DNA of 64,000 bases. Origin: Persephonella hydrogeniphila. Its GTDB lineage: Bacteria; Aquificota; Aquificia; Aquificales; Hydrogenothermaceae. The position numbers and the translations under genes are program-made. Location: assembly GCF_900215515.1 (NCBI RefSeq), contig NZ_OBEI01000003.1, positions 87,899-151,898 on the forward strand. Direction: 5' to 3'. The notes below the pieces were generated by a model. The model was not told the DNA's origin and did not search any database. It was given only the letters and a program-made list of their open reading frames with translations. Position 1 is the stretch's first letter, and every line of letters starts with the position of its first letter. Below, piece after piece: positions 17,488 to 27,213 of the stretch.

Positions 17488-18468
17488 ATGGCTTATCCAG
17501 TTCACAGACTTAGAAGATTAAGGAAAAACGAAAATATAAGAAGACTCGTAAGGGAAAACTCTGTATCTGTTGATGACCTTATATATCCTATTTTTATTGA
17601 GGAAGGAGAAAATATAAAAAAAGAGATTCCTTCCATGCCGGGAATACACAGGTGGTCACTTGACAGAATAAATGAGGAGCTTGATGAGGTATCAAAATTA
17701 GGTATACCTGCTGTTCTCCTTTTTGGAATACCTGCTCACAAAGATCAGGTAGGAAGCGAAACATGGAATGAAGAAGGTATAATACAGAGAGCCATAAGAC
17801 ATATAAAAAAGAACTACCCTGAGCTTTATGTCATTACAGATGTGTGTTTTTGCGAGTATACAGAACACGGACACTGTGGAGTCCTTCACGGTCATGATGT
17901 AGCAAACGAACCGACATTAGAAAATACAAGGAAACAGGTAGTATCCCATGCGCAGGCAGGTGCCGATATGGTTGCACCTTCAGGAATGATGGATGGAGTT
18001 GTTAAAACAATCAGAGAAGCATTAGATGAAGCAGGCTATACAGATATACCGATAATGGCTTACTCTGCTAAATATGCTTCTTCTTATTACGGTCCCTTCA
18101 GGGATGCTGCCGATTCTGCTCCTGCTTTTGGAGACAGAAGAACATACCAGATGGATCCTGCAAACAGAAGAGAAGCTCTTAGAGAGGTTTCATTTGACAT
18201 AGAAGAAGGGGCAGACATAGTAATGGTTAAACCTGCCCTTGCCTACCTTGATATAATTAGTGATATAAAAAATGAGTTTAAACTTCCTGTTGCTGCGTAT
18301 AACGTCAGTGGTGAGTATTCAATGGTAAAAGCTGCTGGAAAATTAGGATGGATTGACGAAAATAAAGTTATGATGGAAACTGTTCTCTCTATGAAAAGGG
18401 CAGGAGCAGATATAATAATAACTTACCATGCCAAAGAGATAGCAAAAATACTGAAAGGATTACAATGA
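17488..18468 (+). CDS. hemB: Delta-aminolevulinic acid dehydratase (porphobilinogen synthase)
   Basis: Joins two ALA molecules to porphobilinogen in heme synthesis. The 326-residue TIM barrel has [16 protein letters not shown] at the start, the metal/cysteine region [16 protein letters not shown], and the two Schiff-base lysines in [17 protein letters not shown] and [12 protein letters not shown]. The CxxC-like zinc site is partly present (Cys-Phe-Cys...His-Cys), suggesting a zinc-type enzyme. A TATAAT lies at 17451-17456, and GGGGTGAGG provides the ribosome site. hemC is at 33417 on the other strand. Confidence 0.96.
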   Translation: MAYPVHRLRRLRKNENIRRLVRENSVSVDDLIYPIFIEEGENIKKEIPSMPGIHRWSLDRINEELDEVSKLGIPAVLLFGIPAHKDQVGSETWNEEGIIQRAIRHIKKNYPELYVITDVCFCEYTEHGHCGVLHGHDVANEPTLENTRKQVVSHAQAGADMVAPSGMMDGVVKTIREALDEAGYTDIPIMAYSAKYASSYYGPFRDAADSAPAFGDRRTYQMDPANRREALREVSFDIEEGADIVMVKPALAYLDIISDIKNEFKLPVAAYNVSGEYSMVKAAGKLGWIDENKVMMETVLSMKRAGADIIITYHAKEIAKILKGLQ

Positions 18469-19265
18469 GAAAATCAAATCTGATGAAGTACTACATAATA
18501 GGTCTTACATTAATATCATTTACAGCCCTTTTTCTATCCCTTAATTCCTCAGGGGATGTAAAACAGTTAAAACAAAAACTTTCCCAGAAAGATGAAATTA
18601 TCACACAGCTAAAAAAACAGATCCAAGAAAAAGATAAGAAGATACAGGAACTTTCACAGGAAAAAGAAGCACTTGTGGAAAAACTGAAAATAATAGAAGA
18701 AAAGATAAAAAAGGCAAACAAAACACTCAAAAGAAAAGGTATAAGAATAAGGCTTCCTCAGGGTGGTAGATTTATTCCTGCTGAGGAAGGGAAAAAACTA
18801 CAGCTTTATGCAGACAGCCTCGACAAAAATATAGATAAGCTCCTCAAAGTAATGGCAGATGTTCCTATAGGAGTTCCTTTATACGGCAGAATAACATCAA
18901 GATTTGGATACAGAAGAGATCCATTTAATGGTAGGAGAGCTTTTCACTCAGGTATAGACCTTAGAGCCAGATACAAACAGCCTGTTTTTGCCACAGCGAA
19001 TGGGTATGTGGAATTTGCAGGCTGGTCTTCTGGCTATGGGAAGCTTGTTATTATAAGACACAAATATGGTTACAAAACGTACTACGGACATCTTGCCAAA
19101 ATCAGAGTAAAAAAGGGGAGATGGGTGAAAGCAGGTACTGTCATAGGATATGCAGGAAGTACAGGAAGATCCACAGGAGTACATCTACACTATGAAATAA
19201 GAAGGTACGGTAAACTGGTAAACCCACTGAGACTTTTATATCTGAACAGGACAAACTCATTCTGA
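18465..19265 (+). CDS. M23 family metallopeptidase with N-terminal coiled coil
   Basis: Cell-wall endopeptidase or amidase activator located in the periplasm. There is one membrane helix near residues 8-26 ([18 protein letters not shown]), then a Lys/Glu/Gln coiled coil (about 30-85). The LytM domain follows, with zinc ligands in [21 protein letters not shown] and VHLHYEIR and the middle His in YYGHLA. All three zinc-binding segments are intact, so it may be catalytic, unlike EnvC/NlpD. It overlaps hemB by four bases and the next gene by one. Confidence 0.9.
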   Translation: MRKSNLMKYYIIGLTLISFTALFLSLNSSGDVKQLKQKLSQKDEIITQLKKQIQEKDKKIQELSQEKEALVEKLKIIEEKIKKANKTLKRKGIRIRLPQGGRFIPAEEGKKLQLYADSLDKNIDKLLKVMADVPIGVPLYGRITSRFGYRRDPFNGRRAFHSGIDLRARYKQPVFATANGYVEFAGWSSGYGKLVIIRHKYGYKTYYGHLAKIRVKKGRWVKAGTVIGYAGSTGRSTGVHLHYEIRRYGKLVNPLRLLYLNRTNSF

Positions 19266-20161
19266 TGGAAAAAAAGAAAAAAATTATCTTAATAGATGGT
19301 TCTTCTTATCTATATAGAGCATTTTATGCTCTTCCCCCGCTGAAAAGTCCCAAAGGAGAACCAACAGGGGCGATTTACGGTTTTATAAGGATGCTTTCTA
19401 AACTTATGAATGAGTTCAACCCAAAATACATTGCTGTTGCATTTGATCTTCCAGGAAAAACATTCAGACACGAAGAGTATAAAGAGTACAAAGCAACAAG
19501 AAAAGAAACTCCAGATGAACTGAAACTACAGATACCTAAACTGAAGGAAATCTTAAGATTATGGGGTATCAAACTCATAGAAATTCCCGGATATGAGGCA
19601 GATGACATTATCGCAACACTGGCAAAAAAAGGAAAAGAAAAAGACTTTGAGGTCATAATAGTCACACCTGACAAAGATATGATGCAGCTTGTTGAAGAAG
19701 GTATATACATCTTCAATCCTGTAACCGAAGAGATTTTTGATAGAGAAAAAGTAAAGAAAAAATACGGAATATATCCGGATCAGTTTGTTGATTTCCTCGC
19801 AATGGTAGGAGATACTGTTGATAACATATTAGGGGTAAAAGGTGTGGGACCCAAAACAGCCCAGAAATTACTTGAACAGTTCGGAAATATAGATGAAATA
19901 TTGAAAAATATAGATAAGCTTAAACCTAAACTTCAGGATGCTTTTGAAGAAGCAAAGGATAGACTTGAACAGAACAGATTTTTAGTTAAATTAAGATCTG
20001 ATATTGATATTGGTATTGAACCTGAAGATTTGCATAAAGAAAAGGCTGATCTTATTGCTTTGAAAAAAAAGTTTGAAGAGTTAGGGTTTAAATCACTGCT
20101 GAAAGAAATTGGAAAGGTGAAGAGCATTGAAAAAAAAGGGGAACAAAAAAGCCTCTTCTAA
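19265..20161 (+). CDS. Stand-alone 5'-3' exonuclease (PolI N-terminal domain type)
   Basis: Flap/5' nuclease domain without a polymerase, 298 residues. Conserved acidic positions are seen in ILIDGSSYLYRAFYAL, VAFDLPGKTFRHEEYKEYKA, EIPGYEADDIIATLA and VTPDKDMMQLV. The helix-hairpin-helix GDTVDNILGVKGVGPKTAQKLL completes the fold. It stops where the Klenow part of PolI would begin, and no polymerase follows. It lies between a cell-wall peptidase and nth, and the nth start lies inside its 3' end, which suggests a shared repair transcript. Confidence 0.9.
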   Translation: MEKKKKIILIDGSSYLYRAFYALPPLKSPKGEPTGAIYGFIRMLSKLMNEFNPKYIAVAFDLPGKTFRHEEYKEYKATRKETPDELKLQIPKLKEILRLWGIKLIEIPGYEADDIIATLAKKGKEKDFEVIIVTPDKDMMQLVEEGIYIFNPVTEEIFDREKVKKKYGIYPDQFVDFLAMVGDTVDNILGVKGVGPKTAQKLLEQFGNIDEILKNIDKLKPKLQDAFEEAKDRLEQNRFLVKLRSDIDIGIEPEDLHKEKADLIALKKKFEELGFKSLLKEIGKVKSIEKKGEQKSLF

Positions 20162-20798
20162 GATAACTGTAAAATTTACAGAAGAGGAACTGATAAAAAG
20201 GCTGAAAAAACATTTTCCAGAGCCATGGATAGATCTTAATTTTGAAACACCATTTCAGCTACTGGTAGCAACAATACTTGCTGCCCAGACTACAGACAAA
20301 AAAGTAAACGAGATAACCCCCGTTTTCTTCAAAAAATTCCCAGACCCTTTTGCAGTGGCAAAAGCTCCTTTGAAAGAGATAGAAGAAACAATAAAATCTA
20401 TAAATTACTACAGAAGAAAGGCAAAATTGATAAAAGAGTGCTGCAAGGTTCTTGTAGAGGAGTTTGACGGCATAGTACCAGATAATATAGATGACCTTGT
20501 TAAGCTTCCGGGAGTAGGAAGGAAAACAGCAAGCGTTATTCTGGTTAATGCCTTCAACAAGCCTGCAATAGTAGTTGATACCCATGTAAAAAGAGTCAGT
20601 AAAAGGCTAGGTCTTACAGTTTCTGATAATCCAGATAAGATAGAAAAAGATCTCGCAAACTTTTTTTCAAAAGAAAACTGGGTGTATATATCTAAAGCTC
20701 TTGTTTTGTTTGGCAGATATATATGTAAATCAAAAAATCCTTTGTGCAAAGAATGTCATCTGTCAGATATATGCCCTTACGAAAACAAAAACCTCTGA
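20127..20798 (+). CDS. nth: Endonuclease III
   Basis: Base-excision DNA glycosylase/AP lyase for oxidised pyrimidines, 223 residues. The HhH motif LPGVGRKTASVILVNAF contains the catalytic lysine (GRKTA) and VDTHVKRVSKRLGL the catalytic Asp. The iron-sulfur cluster cysteines keep exact C-x6-C-x2-C-x5-C spacing in CKSKNPLCKECHLSDIC. The frame starts at TTG 20127, inside the exonuclease gene, after an AGGTGAAG site. This gives a basic leader of about 15 residues, and the true start could be a few codons later. Confidence 0.95.
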   Translation: MKKKGNKKASSKITVKFTEEELIKRLKKHFPEPWIDLNFETPFQLLVATILAAQTTDKKVNEITPVFFKKFPDPFAVAKAPLKEIEETIKSINYYRRKAKLIKECCKVLVEEFDGIVPDNIDDLVKLPGVGRKTASVILVNAFNKPAIVVDTHVKRVSKRLGLTVSDNPDKIEKDLANFFSKENWVYISKALVLFGRYICKSKNPLCKECHLSDICPYENKNL

Positions 20799-20808
20799 GG
20801 TGGGAAAG

Positions 20809-21792
20809 ATGGAGTCTGTTATTCCTGCAGTTGAAAGATTAAAAAGAGAAGAAGGGGATATTCTTCTGGTAACTCACCACAACCCTGATGGAGATGGTAT
20901 AGGAAGTATGCTTGCCCTGTATAGATTTCTAAAGAAAAAGGGCAAAAATGTAAGAATGGCAATGAAAGATGACTCTCCTCATATATATGATTTTCTTCCA
21001 GATATAGAAAAAATAGAAAAACTACCTATTCAGCATAAATTTAATCTCGCTGTCATATTAGATGCAGCAGGGATGTACAGGGCAGATGCTCCAGTAGATG
21101 CAAAAGAGTATATGAGAATAGATCACCATATAGGTGGAGTTTTTGAAAGCATTAATGATTATGTAGATCCTTATGCCTCTTCAACTACTGTTGTTGTTGG
21201 TAGAATTTTGAGGGAATGGGACGAATCATGCATAGACAAAGAAATCGCCACATGCCTGTACACAGGTCTTCTTACAGATACAGGCTCTTTTAAACATAAC
21301 AATGTAAATGAAGAATCTTTTGAGTTTGCAAAGTATCTTGTTTCAAAAGGGGTTGATCCCTCAAAAATAGCCTCCCTTGTTTTTGAAAGAAATAAACCTG
21401 CTGTTATACATCTTCTCCATCGTGTCCTTTCTACATTAGAGATGGACTACGGTGGTAAAATCGCTTCCCTTGTGGTAAGAAGAGACTTTATAGAATCTAC
21501 AGGGGCTGAAGAGGAAGACACAGAAGGTTTTGTAAATTTTGCAAGAAGCATAGATGGTGTTGAAGTAGCTTTTATTATGATACAGAAACCTGATAGAGAA
21601 ACATGGAGGGTTTCCATAAGAGGTAAAGGAAAGATAAATGTCCAGAAAATAGCAAAAAGATTTGGCGGTGGAGGACATAGAGATGCAGCAGGCTGCAGGA
21701 TTAAAGGAGAAGAAAAAGAGGTAAAAGACAGGCTTATTCAGGCTATAAAAGAAGAGATGAATTTACAGACTGAAGAGAAAATAAAAGTTTAA
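20809..21792 (+). CDS. DHH family phosphoesterase (NrnA/bifunctional oligoribonuclease-PAP phosphatase type)
   Basis: Degrades short RNA or pAp. With ATG 20809 it has 327 residues, the usual NrnA length. The DHH domain has THHNPDGDGIGS (metal), VILDAAGMYR and IDHHIGG. The DHHA1 domain ends with GGGGHRDAAGCRI. An upstream TTG at 20701 would lie within nth and lacks support, whereas GAGGTGGGA precedes 20809. It is the last gene of the plus-strand run and converges on the atpZ-like gene with a four-base overlap. Confidence 0.9.
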   Translation: MESVIPAVERLKREEGDILLVTHHNPDGDGIGSMLALYRFLKKKGKNVRMAMKDDSPHIYDFLPDIEKIEKLPIQHKFNLAVILDAAGMYRADAPVDAKEYMRIDHHIGGVFESINDYVDPYASSTTVVVGRILREWDESCIDKEIATCLYTGLLTDTGSFKHNNVNEESFEFAKYLVSKGVDPSKIASLVFERNKPAVIHLLHRVLSTLEMDYGGKIASLVVRRDFIESTGAEEEDTEGFVNFARSIDGVEVAFIMIQKPDRETWRVSIRGKGKINVQKIAKRFGGGGHRDAAGCRIKGEEKEVKDRLIQAIKEEMNLQTEEKIKV

Positions 21793-22022
21793 TCTTTATT
21801 ATTTTTTTCTTCAGATATTATATACTTCTGGACATCTTTATACATATTTCTAAAACCGGCAGCTATACCGAGGAAGAAAAATATTATAGTAAGCCACGGA
21901 GAAGTTCCAAAGTATTTATCAAGAAAATAACCTAATAAAACCCCTACAATAACCCCTGATACCAGATGAAGACCTATTGTTCCTATAGAAAAATACTGGA
22001 TTATACCTTTTTTTTTACTCAT
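21789..22022 (-). CDS. AtpZ/AtpI-like small membrane protein
   Basis: The 77-residue protein has two hydrophobic helices joined by a short loop with GVLLGYFLDKYFGTSPWLTI and GIAAGFRNMYKDV. This matches the AtpZ/AtpI (FoF1 gene 1) family, thought to help ATP synthase c-ring assembly or Mg2+ handling. ATP synthase genes are not adjacent here. The gene follows dapB with a four-base overlap (ATGA type), so it is probably translationally coupled to it. Confidence 0.8.
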   Translation of the reverse strand: MSKKKGIIQYFSIGTIGLHLVSGVIVGVLLGYFLDKYFGTSPWLTIIFFFLGIAAGFRNMYKDVQKYIISEEKNNKD

Positions 22023-22825
22023 TTAAGTCCGAGAACATCCATCATATCGTAAAGACCTGCAGGTTTATCCTTGACCCACTTAGCTGCTTCTACAGCACCT
22101 TTGGCAAAAATATCCCTCGAACCTGCTTTATGTGTCAGCTCTATTCTCTCTCCCATTCCTGCAAATATAACAGTGTGCTCTCCAACTACATCGCCACCTC
22201 TGAGGGCAAAAACTCCTATCTCATCTGAAGGTCTTCCGTTTTCATATATACCCTCCCTTCCGTAAACAACTTTTTTAATACCTGTTTCTTCTTTCAGAAT
22301 ATCAACAATTTTAACAGCTGTTCCTGAAGGTGCATCTTTCTTAAACCTGTGGTGCATCTCGATAACTTCTATATCATACCCTTTACCTTTTAAAGCTTTA
22401 GCTGCTTCCTGAACAAGCTTAAACAGAAGATTTACACCTATACTCATATTAGGCGCAAGAACTACAGGAACTTCTGTAGAGAGTTCCTTAATCTCTTTTA
22501 TCTGGTCTTCAGTAAATCCTGTTGTTCCGATAACCATTGCTTTTTTATTCTTATCTGCAGCTAACAGTCTCAGATGCCCTAAAACAGCTTCTGTATTACC
22601 GGCAAAATCTATTACCACATCTCCTCTATCTATTATTTTTGCAAGATCTGACACTACAGGAGCATCTATTTTTTCTCCTATAATCTCCCCAACATTCTCA
22701 TGGAAATGAACACAGTCAGGTCTTTCTACACCTCCTCCTATCTCAACATCAGGATCCTGATAAGCTATCTCTGCAATTTTCTTTCCCATTCTCCCCATTA
22801 TTCCAGAGATTATCACTTTAACCAT
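22019..22825 (-). CDS. dapB: 4-hydroxy-tetrahydrodipicolinate reductase
   Basis: NAD(P)H reductase of lysine and diaminopimelate synthesis. The N-terminal Rossmann motif is VIISGIMGRMGKKIAEIA. IGTTGFTEDQ and APNMSIGVNLLFKLV follow. The substrate region EVIEMHHRFKKDAPSGTAVKI holds the catalytic His pair and lysine. LTHKAGSRDIFAKGAVEAAKWV is at the end. The 268-residue length is normal. It is the third gene of a minus-strand run that begins with a 39-residue membrane peptide at 23201. Its start touches the stop of the upstream 85-residue gene. Confidence 0.96.
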   Translation of the reverse strand: MVKVIISGIMGRMGKKIAEIAYQDPDVEIGGGVERPDCVHFHENVGEIIGEKIDAPVVSDLAKIIDRGDVVIDFAGNTEAVLGHLRLLAADKNKKAMVIGTTGFTEDQIKEIKELSTEVPVVLAPNMSIGVNLLFKLVQEAAKALKGKGYDIEVIEMHHRFKKDAPSGTAVKIVDILKEETGIKKVVYGREGIYENGRPSDEIGVFALRGGDVVGEHTVIFAGMGERIELTHKAGSRDIFAKGAVEAAKWVKDKPAGLYDMMDVLGLK

Positions 22826-23082
22826 CAGTTGTCTTTACCCTCCTCTGGTGTAAAAACTACCTCAGCCAGCTGCTGGAGCGCATCATTAACCTGATCTGGT
22901 GGAACAACAAAGGGTGCGATGGCAACATCGACACCCTCAGCAAAAATAAGTTTTTTCAACAGTTCCCTTATCTGTTCTAATTCTTCAGGGGTAACATCTG
23001 TTCTGAACGCTTCATTTATATTTTTTTCTGTTACAAAAAAACCCACAAGGGCAAATGGGTACGCTTTTTTCTCTTCAGACAT
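22825..23082 (-). CDS. Small hypothetical protein, 85 aa
   Basis: A soluble protein with a mixed N-terminal strand-like stretch (YPFALVGFFVTEKN) and an acidic middle helix (VTPEELEQIRELLKKLIFAEGV). A second strand/helix pair with AIAPFVVPPDQVNDALQQL follows. The pattern suggests a small alpha/beta fold. It shares its terminal base with the dapB start and overlaps the stop of the 39-residue gene upstream, so it is clearly in the operon. I do not recognise the family. Confidence 0.7.
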   Translation of the reverse strand: MSEEKKAYPFALVGFFVTEKNINEAFRTDVTPEELEQIRELLKKLIFAEGVDVAIAPFVVPPDQVNDALQQLAEVVFTPEEGKDN

Positions 23083-23201
23083 TACTTCTCCTTAGTTCCC
23101 ATCTTATACATAACAGTACCCCACAGGACGAGAAGCATAGCAAGCATTAAAATAAAAAGTATAACTTCTGCCGGTGGGATTCCTCCGTATGTTGCCTCCA
23201 T
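23082..23201 (-). CDS. 39-residue single-helix membrane peptide
   Basis: A short gene with strong translation signals. CAGGAGG lies about 8 bases before the ATG at 23201, and its TAA overlaps the ATG of the next gene (TAATG). The product (residues 1-39) starts MEATYGGIPPAE and has one strongly hydrophobic helix (about 13-31, VILFILMLAMLLVLWGTV). It ends in a positively charged MYKMGTKEK tail, as expected for a small inner-membrane protein with a cytoplasmic C-terminus. The function is unknown. It resembles small accessory subunits of membrane complexes in layout only. Confidence 0.65.
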   Translation of the reverse strand: MEATYGGIPPAEVILFILMLAMLLVLWGTVMYKMGTKEK

Positions 23202-23262
23202 GCCACTTAACCTCCTGATTTTGTTAATAATTATACTAAATGTATTTTCTCTAAAAAGCAAC

Positions 23263-24021
23263 TTACCTGTTTTCTGTGTATATCATATATATACTTTCCA
23301 TCGTAAGAAATCTATCGTATACGAAATCTATTTCCAATCCCTTTGAAATGAGTTCACCATTTCCTCCAGTAATCACTACTTTATGCTTATATCCTGCCTG
23401 CCTGTTTATTTTTTCTATCATTCCTTCAACAAGGGAAATATACCCAAAGTATATACCTGAAAGGATACTGTCTACAGTAGTCCTGCCTATAACACCAGAA
23501 ACATTTTTTAGATTTACAGATGGAAGTTTTGCCGTTTTGGTAAAAAGAGATTCTACACTTGCATCTATCCCAGGAAAAATAGCTCCTCCTGTATACTCCC
23601 CCCTTTCATTTATCACATCAAAGGTTATAGCCGTTCCAAAATCTACAGCAACTGCCGGATATCCATATTTTTTAACAACTCCAAAGGCATTAACAAGTCT
23701 GTCTGTTCCTACTTCTTCTGGATTTTTATACATATTAGGAATTGGTATATTTAGATCTTTCCCTATTATTAAAGGTTTTTTCCCCGAGATCTTCTCTACA
23801 GCAGAACATACTTTCTCATCAACAACCGGAACAACAGAAGATATCACAAAATCCTCTATATAAATATCTCCTTCAATCTGGACGATCTGATGGATGTTTA
23901 GATACCAGTCATCAACAGTTTTTGCTCTGTCTGTTCTCAGTTTATAGCTTTTTATCAGTGTTTTGGATTGGAGGAAACCAATCTCTATCGTAGTGTTTCC
24001 TATATCAATGCCGACTATCAT
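23263..24021 (-). CDS. coaX: Type III pantothenate kinase
   Basis: First step of coenzyme A synthesis, of the CoaX type. The ASKHA phosphate motif GIDIGNTTIEIGF is at residues 4-16. PEEVGTDRLVNAFG, AVDFGTAITFDVI and GGAIFPGI follow as in known CoaX proteins, and VVITGGNGELI is near the end. The 252-residue length is usual. The adjacent upstream gene is an amidase whose stop is 4 bases before the coaX ATG, so the two are in one transcript. Confidence 0.95.
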   Translation of the reverse strand: MIVGIDIGNTTIEIGFLQSKTLIKSYKLRTDRAKTVDDWYLNIHQIVQIEGDIYIEDFVISSVVPVVDEKVCSAVEKISGKKPLIIGKDLNIPIPNMYKNPEEVGTDRLVNAFGVVKKYGYPAVAVDFGTAITFDVINERGEYTGGAIFPGIDASVESLFTKTAKLPSVNLKNVSGVIGRTTVDSILSGIYFGYISLVEGMIEKINRQAGYKHKVVITGGNGELISKGLEIDFVYDRFLTMESIYMIYTENR

Positions 24022-24024
24022 ATA

Positions 24025-25143
24025 TTATTCCCTATAAAAGTAATCTACGATAGCATTATAAACACCGTAGCTGAAATTTTCTATAAACCTGTCATTTTTT
24101 AAAAGCTGGGCATCAGCAGGATCTGTAAGGTAAAGAACTTCTATCAGAACTGAAGGTATTCCCGGGGTTTTCAGTACAGCAAAATTGGCACTGTCTATAT
24201 CTTTAAACTCTGTTATATTTTTGAGATATTTTTTCAGGTAATAGGCAAAATTTCTTCCTTCTGTCATTGTTGTGCTTATTGCAAGGTCTGCTACAATTCT
24301 GTTAACTAATGGATTTGTACTGACTTTTACATAGTTTATAACAGCTTTATTCTCCCTCTGTTCAACAAGTCTTGCAAGTTTAGATCTTGCACCTCTAAGA
24401 TTAAGGGTGTATACATATGTCCCTGATTCTGTTCTTGAAGGAGAGGAGTTACAATGAATACTGATAAACAGGTCTGCCTTCCTTTTAATAGCATATACAG
24501 TTCTGTCGTATAATCTTACAAACTTATCACGATTTCTCGTAAGATACACCTTAAACCTACTATCCTTTTCTAAAATCTCTTTTAATTTCTTTGCTATTTT
24601 CAGGTTTACATCTTTTTCCCTGAGACCATTGGCTATTGCCCCCGGGTCTTTACCTCCATGCCCTGGATCTATAACAATAACCTTTTTTTCCTTTACAGGA
24701 AGATCGTACTTTCTTTTTTCCTTTAGATCGTACTGGACTATTATGTTATATATGGGGTCTTCTTCATGTTTTACAGTCCTTTTTTCTGGATTTTTCTTTA
24801 TAAAATCTATAACAATTCTGTACGGATTTTTCAGAGTATAGATTTTGTAACCTGATATCTTTTTTGATATCTCAAAAACGAATTTTGTTGTTTCCCCATT
24901 ATAGATAATATCAAGGCTTTTTATATATTTTCTTTTCAGAAACTGTTTGTTTATCTTTTTTGATGAACTGTTTATACTGAGAACAAAAATTTTTGAATCT
25001 AAGAAGGGTATCTCTTCAAATTTAACAGGTTTTTCTGTCTGAAAAACTACTCTATAATAGCCAGAATGATCTGCATGTTTTATTTTTATTGCAAAAGCGG
25101 TATTTACAGCAAGCAGTATTAAGATTAAAATTTTTCTAATCAT
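24025..25143 (-). CDS. N-acetylmuramoyl-L-alanine amidase with AMIN domain (AmiC-like)
   Basis: Periplasmic cell-wall hydrolase of 372 residues. A signal peptide covers about residues 1-18 (ILILILLAVNTAFA). An AMIN domain of about 90 residues follows, and the Amidase_3 catalytic domain starts near 150. Zinc and catalytic segments are VIDPGHGGKDPGAI, the Glu in LREKDVNL, SIHCNSS and VLIEVLYLTD. An insertion with REN/KAVINYVKVST between the His and Glu motifs is usual for regulatory helices of AmiC-type enzymes. It may act with the M23 protein at 18465. Confidence 0.93.
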   Translation of the reverse strand: MIRKILILILLAVNTAFAIKIKHADHSGYYRVVFQTEKPVKFEEIPFLDSKIFVLSINSSSKKINKQFLKRKYIKSLDIIYNGETTKFVFEISKKISGYKIYTLKNPYRIVIDFIKKNPEKRTVKHEEDPIYNIIVQYDLKEKRKYDLPVKEKKVIVIDPGHGGKDPGAIANGLREKDVNLKIAKKLKEILEKDSRFKVYLTRNRDKFVRLYDRTVYAIKRKADLFISIHCNSSPSRTESGTYVYTLNLRGARSKLARLVEQRENKAVINYVKVSTNPLVNRIVADLAISTTMTEGRNFAYYLKKYLKNITEFKDIDSANFAVLKTPGIPSVLIEVLYLTDPADAQLLKNDRFIENFSYGVYNAIVDYFYRE

Positions 25144-25212
25144 TTCTGTCCTTGGATATTTTTTATAACTTTTATTTTCGACGAATTAAAATAAACCTTT
25201 AAGGAGTAAAAG

Positions 25213-25944
25213 GTGAGACTGGGAGTAAATATAGACCATATAGCAACTGTAAGGGAAGCCAGAAAAACCTATGAACCTGATCCTGTAAAAGGGGCTCTTA
25301 TAGCTCAGGATGCAGGAGCAGACCAGATAACTTTTCATCTCAGAGAGGATAGAAGGCATATACAGGACGAAGATGTTTTAAGACTGAGATGCACAATAAA
25401 AAGGATACCACTTAATATGGAGATGGCTCCTACAGAAGAGATGAAAAAAATTGCAATAGATGTAAAACCTGAGAGGGTTACTCTTGTTCCAGAAAAAAGG
25501 GAAGAGGTCACAACAGAAGGTGGTCTTGATGTTGTCTCAATGAAGGATTATCTGGAAAAATATATAAAAGAGCTGAGAAAAAACAACATATCTGTAGCGC
25601 TTTTTATAGACCCAGAAGAAGATCAAATAGATGCCTCTCTGCAGGTAGGAGTAGATGCTGTGGAGCTCCACACAGGAGAGTATGCAAATGCATCAACAGA
25701 TATAAAAAGAAAAAAAGAGTTAGAAAGACTTAAAAAAGCGGCAAAGTATGCAAAAGAAAAAGGGTTAGATGTTTTTGCAGGGCATGGTCTCACATACACA
25801 AATGTCCAGCCGGTTGCCTCAATTATGGAGATAGAAGAGCTTAATATAGGTCATTCCATAATAGCAAACTCTATCTTCTGGGGATTAGAGGAAGCTGTAA
25901 GAAAGATGAAAAAGCTGATTCTTGAGGCAAGGAGAGAGCTATAA
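25213..25944 (+). CDS. pdxJ: Pyridoxine 5'-phosphate synthase
   Basis: Condenses 1-deoxyxylulose 5-phosphate with aminoacetone phosphate in vitamin B6 synthesis. The 243-residue barrel begins [17 protein letters not shown], the PdxJ hallmark. [36 protein letters not shown] and FAGHGLTY follow with their expected His and Glu residues. GTG start at 25213 is backed by AAGGAG ten bases earlier. Its 3' end overlaps the convergent malic-enzyme gene by six bases. Confidence 0.96.
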   Translation: MRLGVNIDHIATVREARKTYEPDPVKGALIAQDAGADQITFHLREDRRHIQDEDVLRLRCTIKRIPLNMEMAPTEEMKKIAIDVKPERVTLVPEKREEVTTEGGLDVVSMKDYLEKYIKELRKNNISVALFIDPEEDQIDASLQVGVDAVELHTGEYANASTDIKRKKELERLKKAAKYAKEKGLDVFAGHGLTYTNVQPVASIMEIEELNIGHSIIANSIFWGLEEAVRKMKKLILEARREL

Positions 25945-27213
25945 ACTGCAGTAGGGAAAAATCTTGTTTATTCTCTCTAACCTTGTTTTAAGATTTTTCC
26001 TGTAAGTATCTACATCTATCTCCCTTTGTGAAACGCCTGTTTTCACAGCTATCTCAGCTACGGCAACAGGAACCTCAAGAAGAAGTCTTCTGTCGAAAGG
26101 TTTTGGAATTATATAATCTTTCCCAAAGGAAAACTCTTCATGGTATATATCTTTCAGGTAGTCTAAAACTTTCTTCCTTGCTATTTCTGCTATCTTTTCT
26201 GCTGCTGCTTTGAGCATATGGAAATTTATATCCTTTGCCCTTACGTCAAGGGCTCCTCTAAAGATGTAAGGAAAAGACAGAACATTGTTTATCTGGTTTT
26301 TAAAATCAGATCTCCCTGTTGCCAGTATACCGTCTTTTCTTATCTTTTCTGCAAGGTCTGGATAAATCTCTGGAATTGGGTTTGCAAGGGCAAAAACTAT
26401 AGGGTTTTTTGACATTTTTAAAAGATGCTTTTTCTTCAATGTGTTTCCTACAGAAAGACCTATAAACACATCCGCATCTTCTATTACTTTGTCTAATGTG
26501 CAGACAGGCATATCAACGGCGAACTCCCTTTTGAACTCATTAAGATCTTCCCTCTCCCTTGAGAGAAGTCCCTTACTGTCAAGGATAAATATATTCTGTG
26601 CCCCTACTTCTTTAAGTAGTTTTGCAGTTGCAAGGGCTGATGAACCTGCTCCGTTAATAACAATTTTTACCCTGTTTAAATCTTTACCTGCAATATAAAG
26701 GGCATTGTAAAGCCCTGCAAGTATGACTGTTGCAGTTCCCCATTGGTCATCATGCATAACAGGAATTTCAACTTTCTTTTTTAGCTCTTTTTCAACAACA
26801 AAACATTCAGGAGCTTTTATATCTTCAAGGTTTATACCACCAAATGTAGGGGATATAGATGATATTATCTCTGCTAATCTTTCAGGTGATTTTTCGTTTA
26901 TCTCTATGTCAAAAACATCAATATCAGCAAATATCTTAAAAAGAACAGCTTTTCCTTCCATAACAGGTTTTGATGCGAAAACCCCTGCATCTCCAAGACC
27001 TAAAACTGCTGTCCCGTTCGTTATAACAGCCACCAGATTGCCTTTTGCTGTATAATCGTACACAAGTTCATTATTCTCTTTTATTTTTTCTGCCACACTT
27101 CCTACACCGGGTGTGTAAGATACACTGAGGTCTTCCACGCTTTTTACAGGCTTTGTTGGAACAACCTCTATTTTTCCTTCTCTGCACAATCTGTGGTAAT
27201 CAAAAATACCCAT
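25939..27213 (-). CDS. NAD(P)-dependent malic enzyme (short form)
   Basis: Interconverts malate and pyruvate plus CO2. The 424-residue protein has [10 protein letters not shown] with the catalytic Tyr, [19 protein letters not shown] with the catalytic Lys region, and [12 protein letters not shown] with metal acidic residues. The Rossmann motif is [16 protein letters not shown]. The phosphotransacetylase-like C-terminal half of MaeB-type enzymes is absent, so this is the short class. In a carbon-fixing host it may replenish C4 acids or supply pyruvate. It overlaps the PAP2 gene by 14 bases. Confidence 0.92.
   Translation of the reverse strand: MGIFDYHRLCREGKIEVVPTKPVKSVEDLSVSYTPGVGSVAEKIKENNELVYDYTAKGNLVAVITNGTAVLGLGDAGVFASKPVMEGKAVLFKIFADIDVFDIEINEKSPERLAEIISSISPTFGGINLEDIKAPECFVVEKELKKKVEIPVMHDDQWGTATVILAGLYNALYIAGKDLNRVKIVINGAGSSALATAKLLKEVGAQNIFILDSKGLLSREREDLNEFKREFAVDMPVCTLDKVIEDADVFIGLSVGNTLKKKHLLKMSKNPIVFALANPIPEIYPDLAEKIRKDGILATGRSDFKNQINNVLSFPYIFRGALDVRAKDINFHMLKAAAEKIAEIARKKVLDYLKDIYHEEFSFGKDYIIPKPFDRRLLLEVPVAVAEIAVKTGVSQREIDVDTYRKNLKTRLERINKIFPYCSL

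Noticed and set aside
20701..20808. TTG-initiated extension of the DHH phosphoesterase
   Set aside because: It lies wholly inside nth, and the ATG at 20809 has a ribosome site and the normal N-terminus.
23276..23863. Plus-strand frame of 195 codons
   Set aside because: Antisense to coaX, without a ribosome site or domain.
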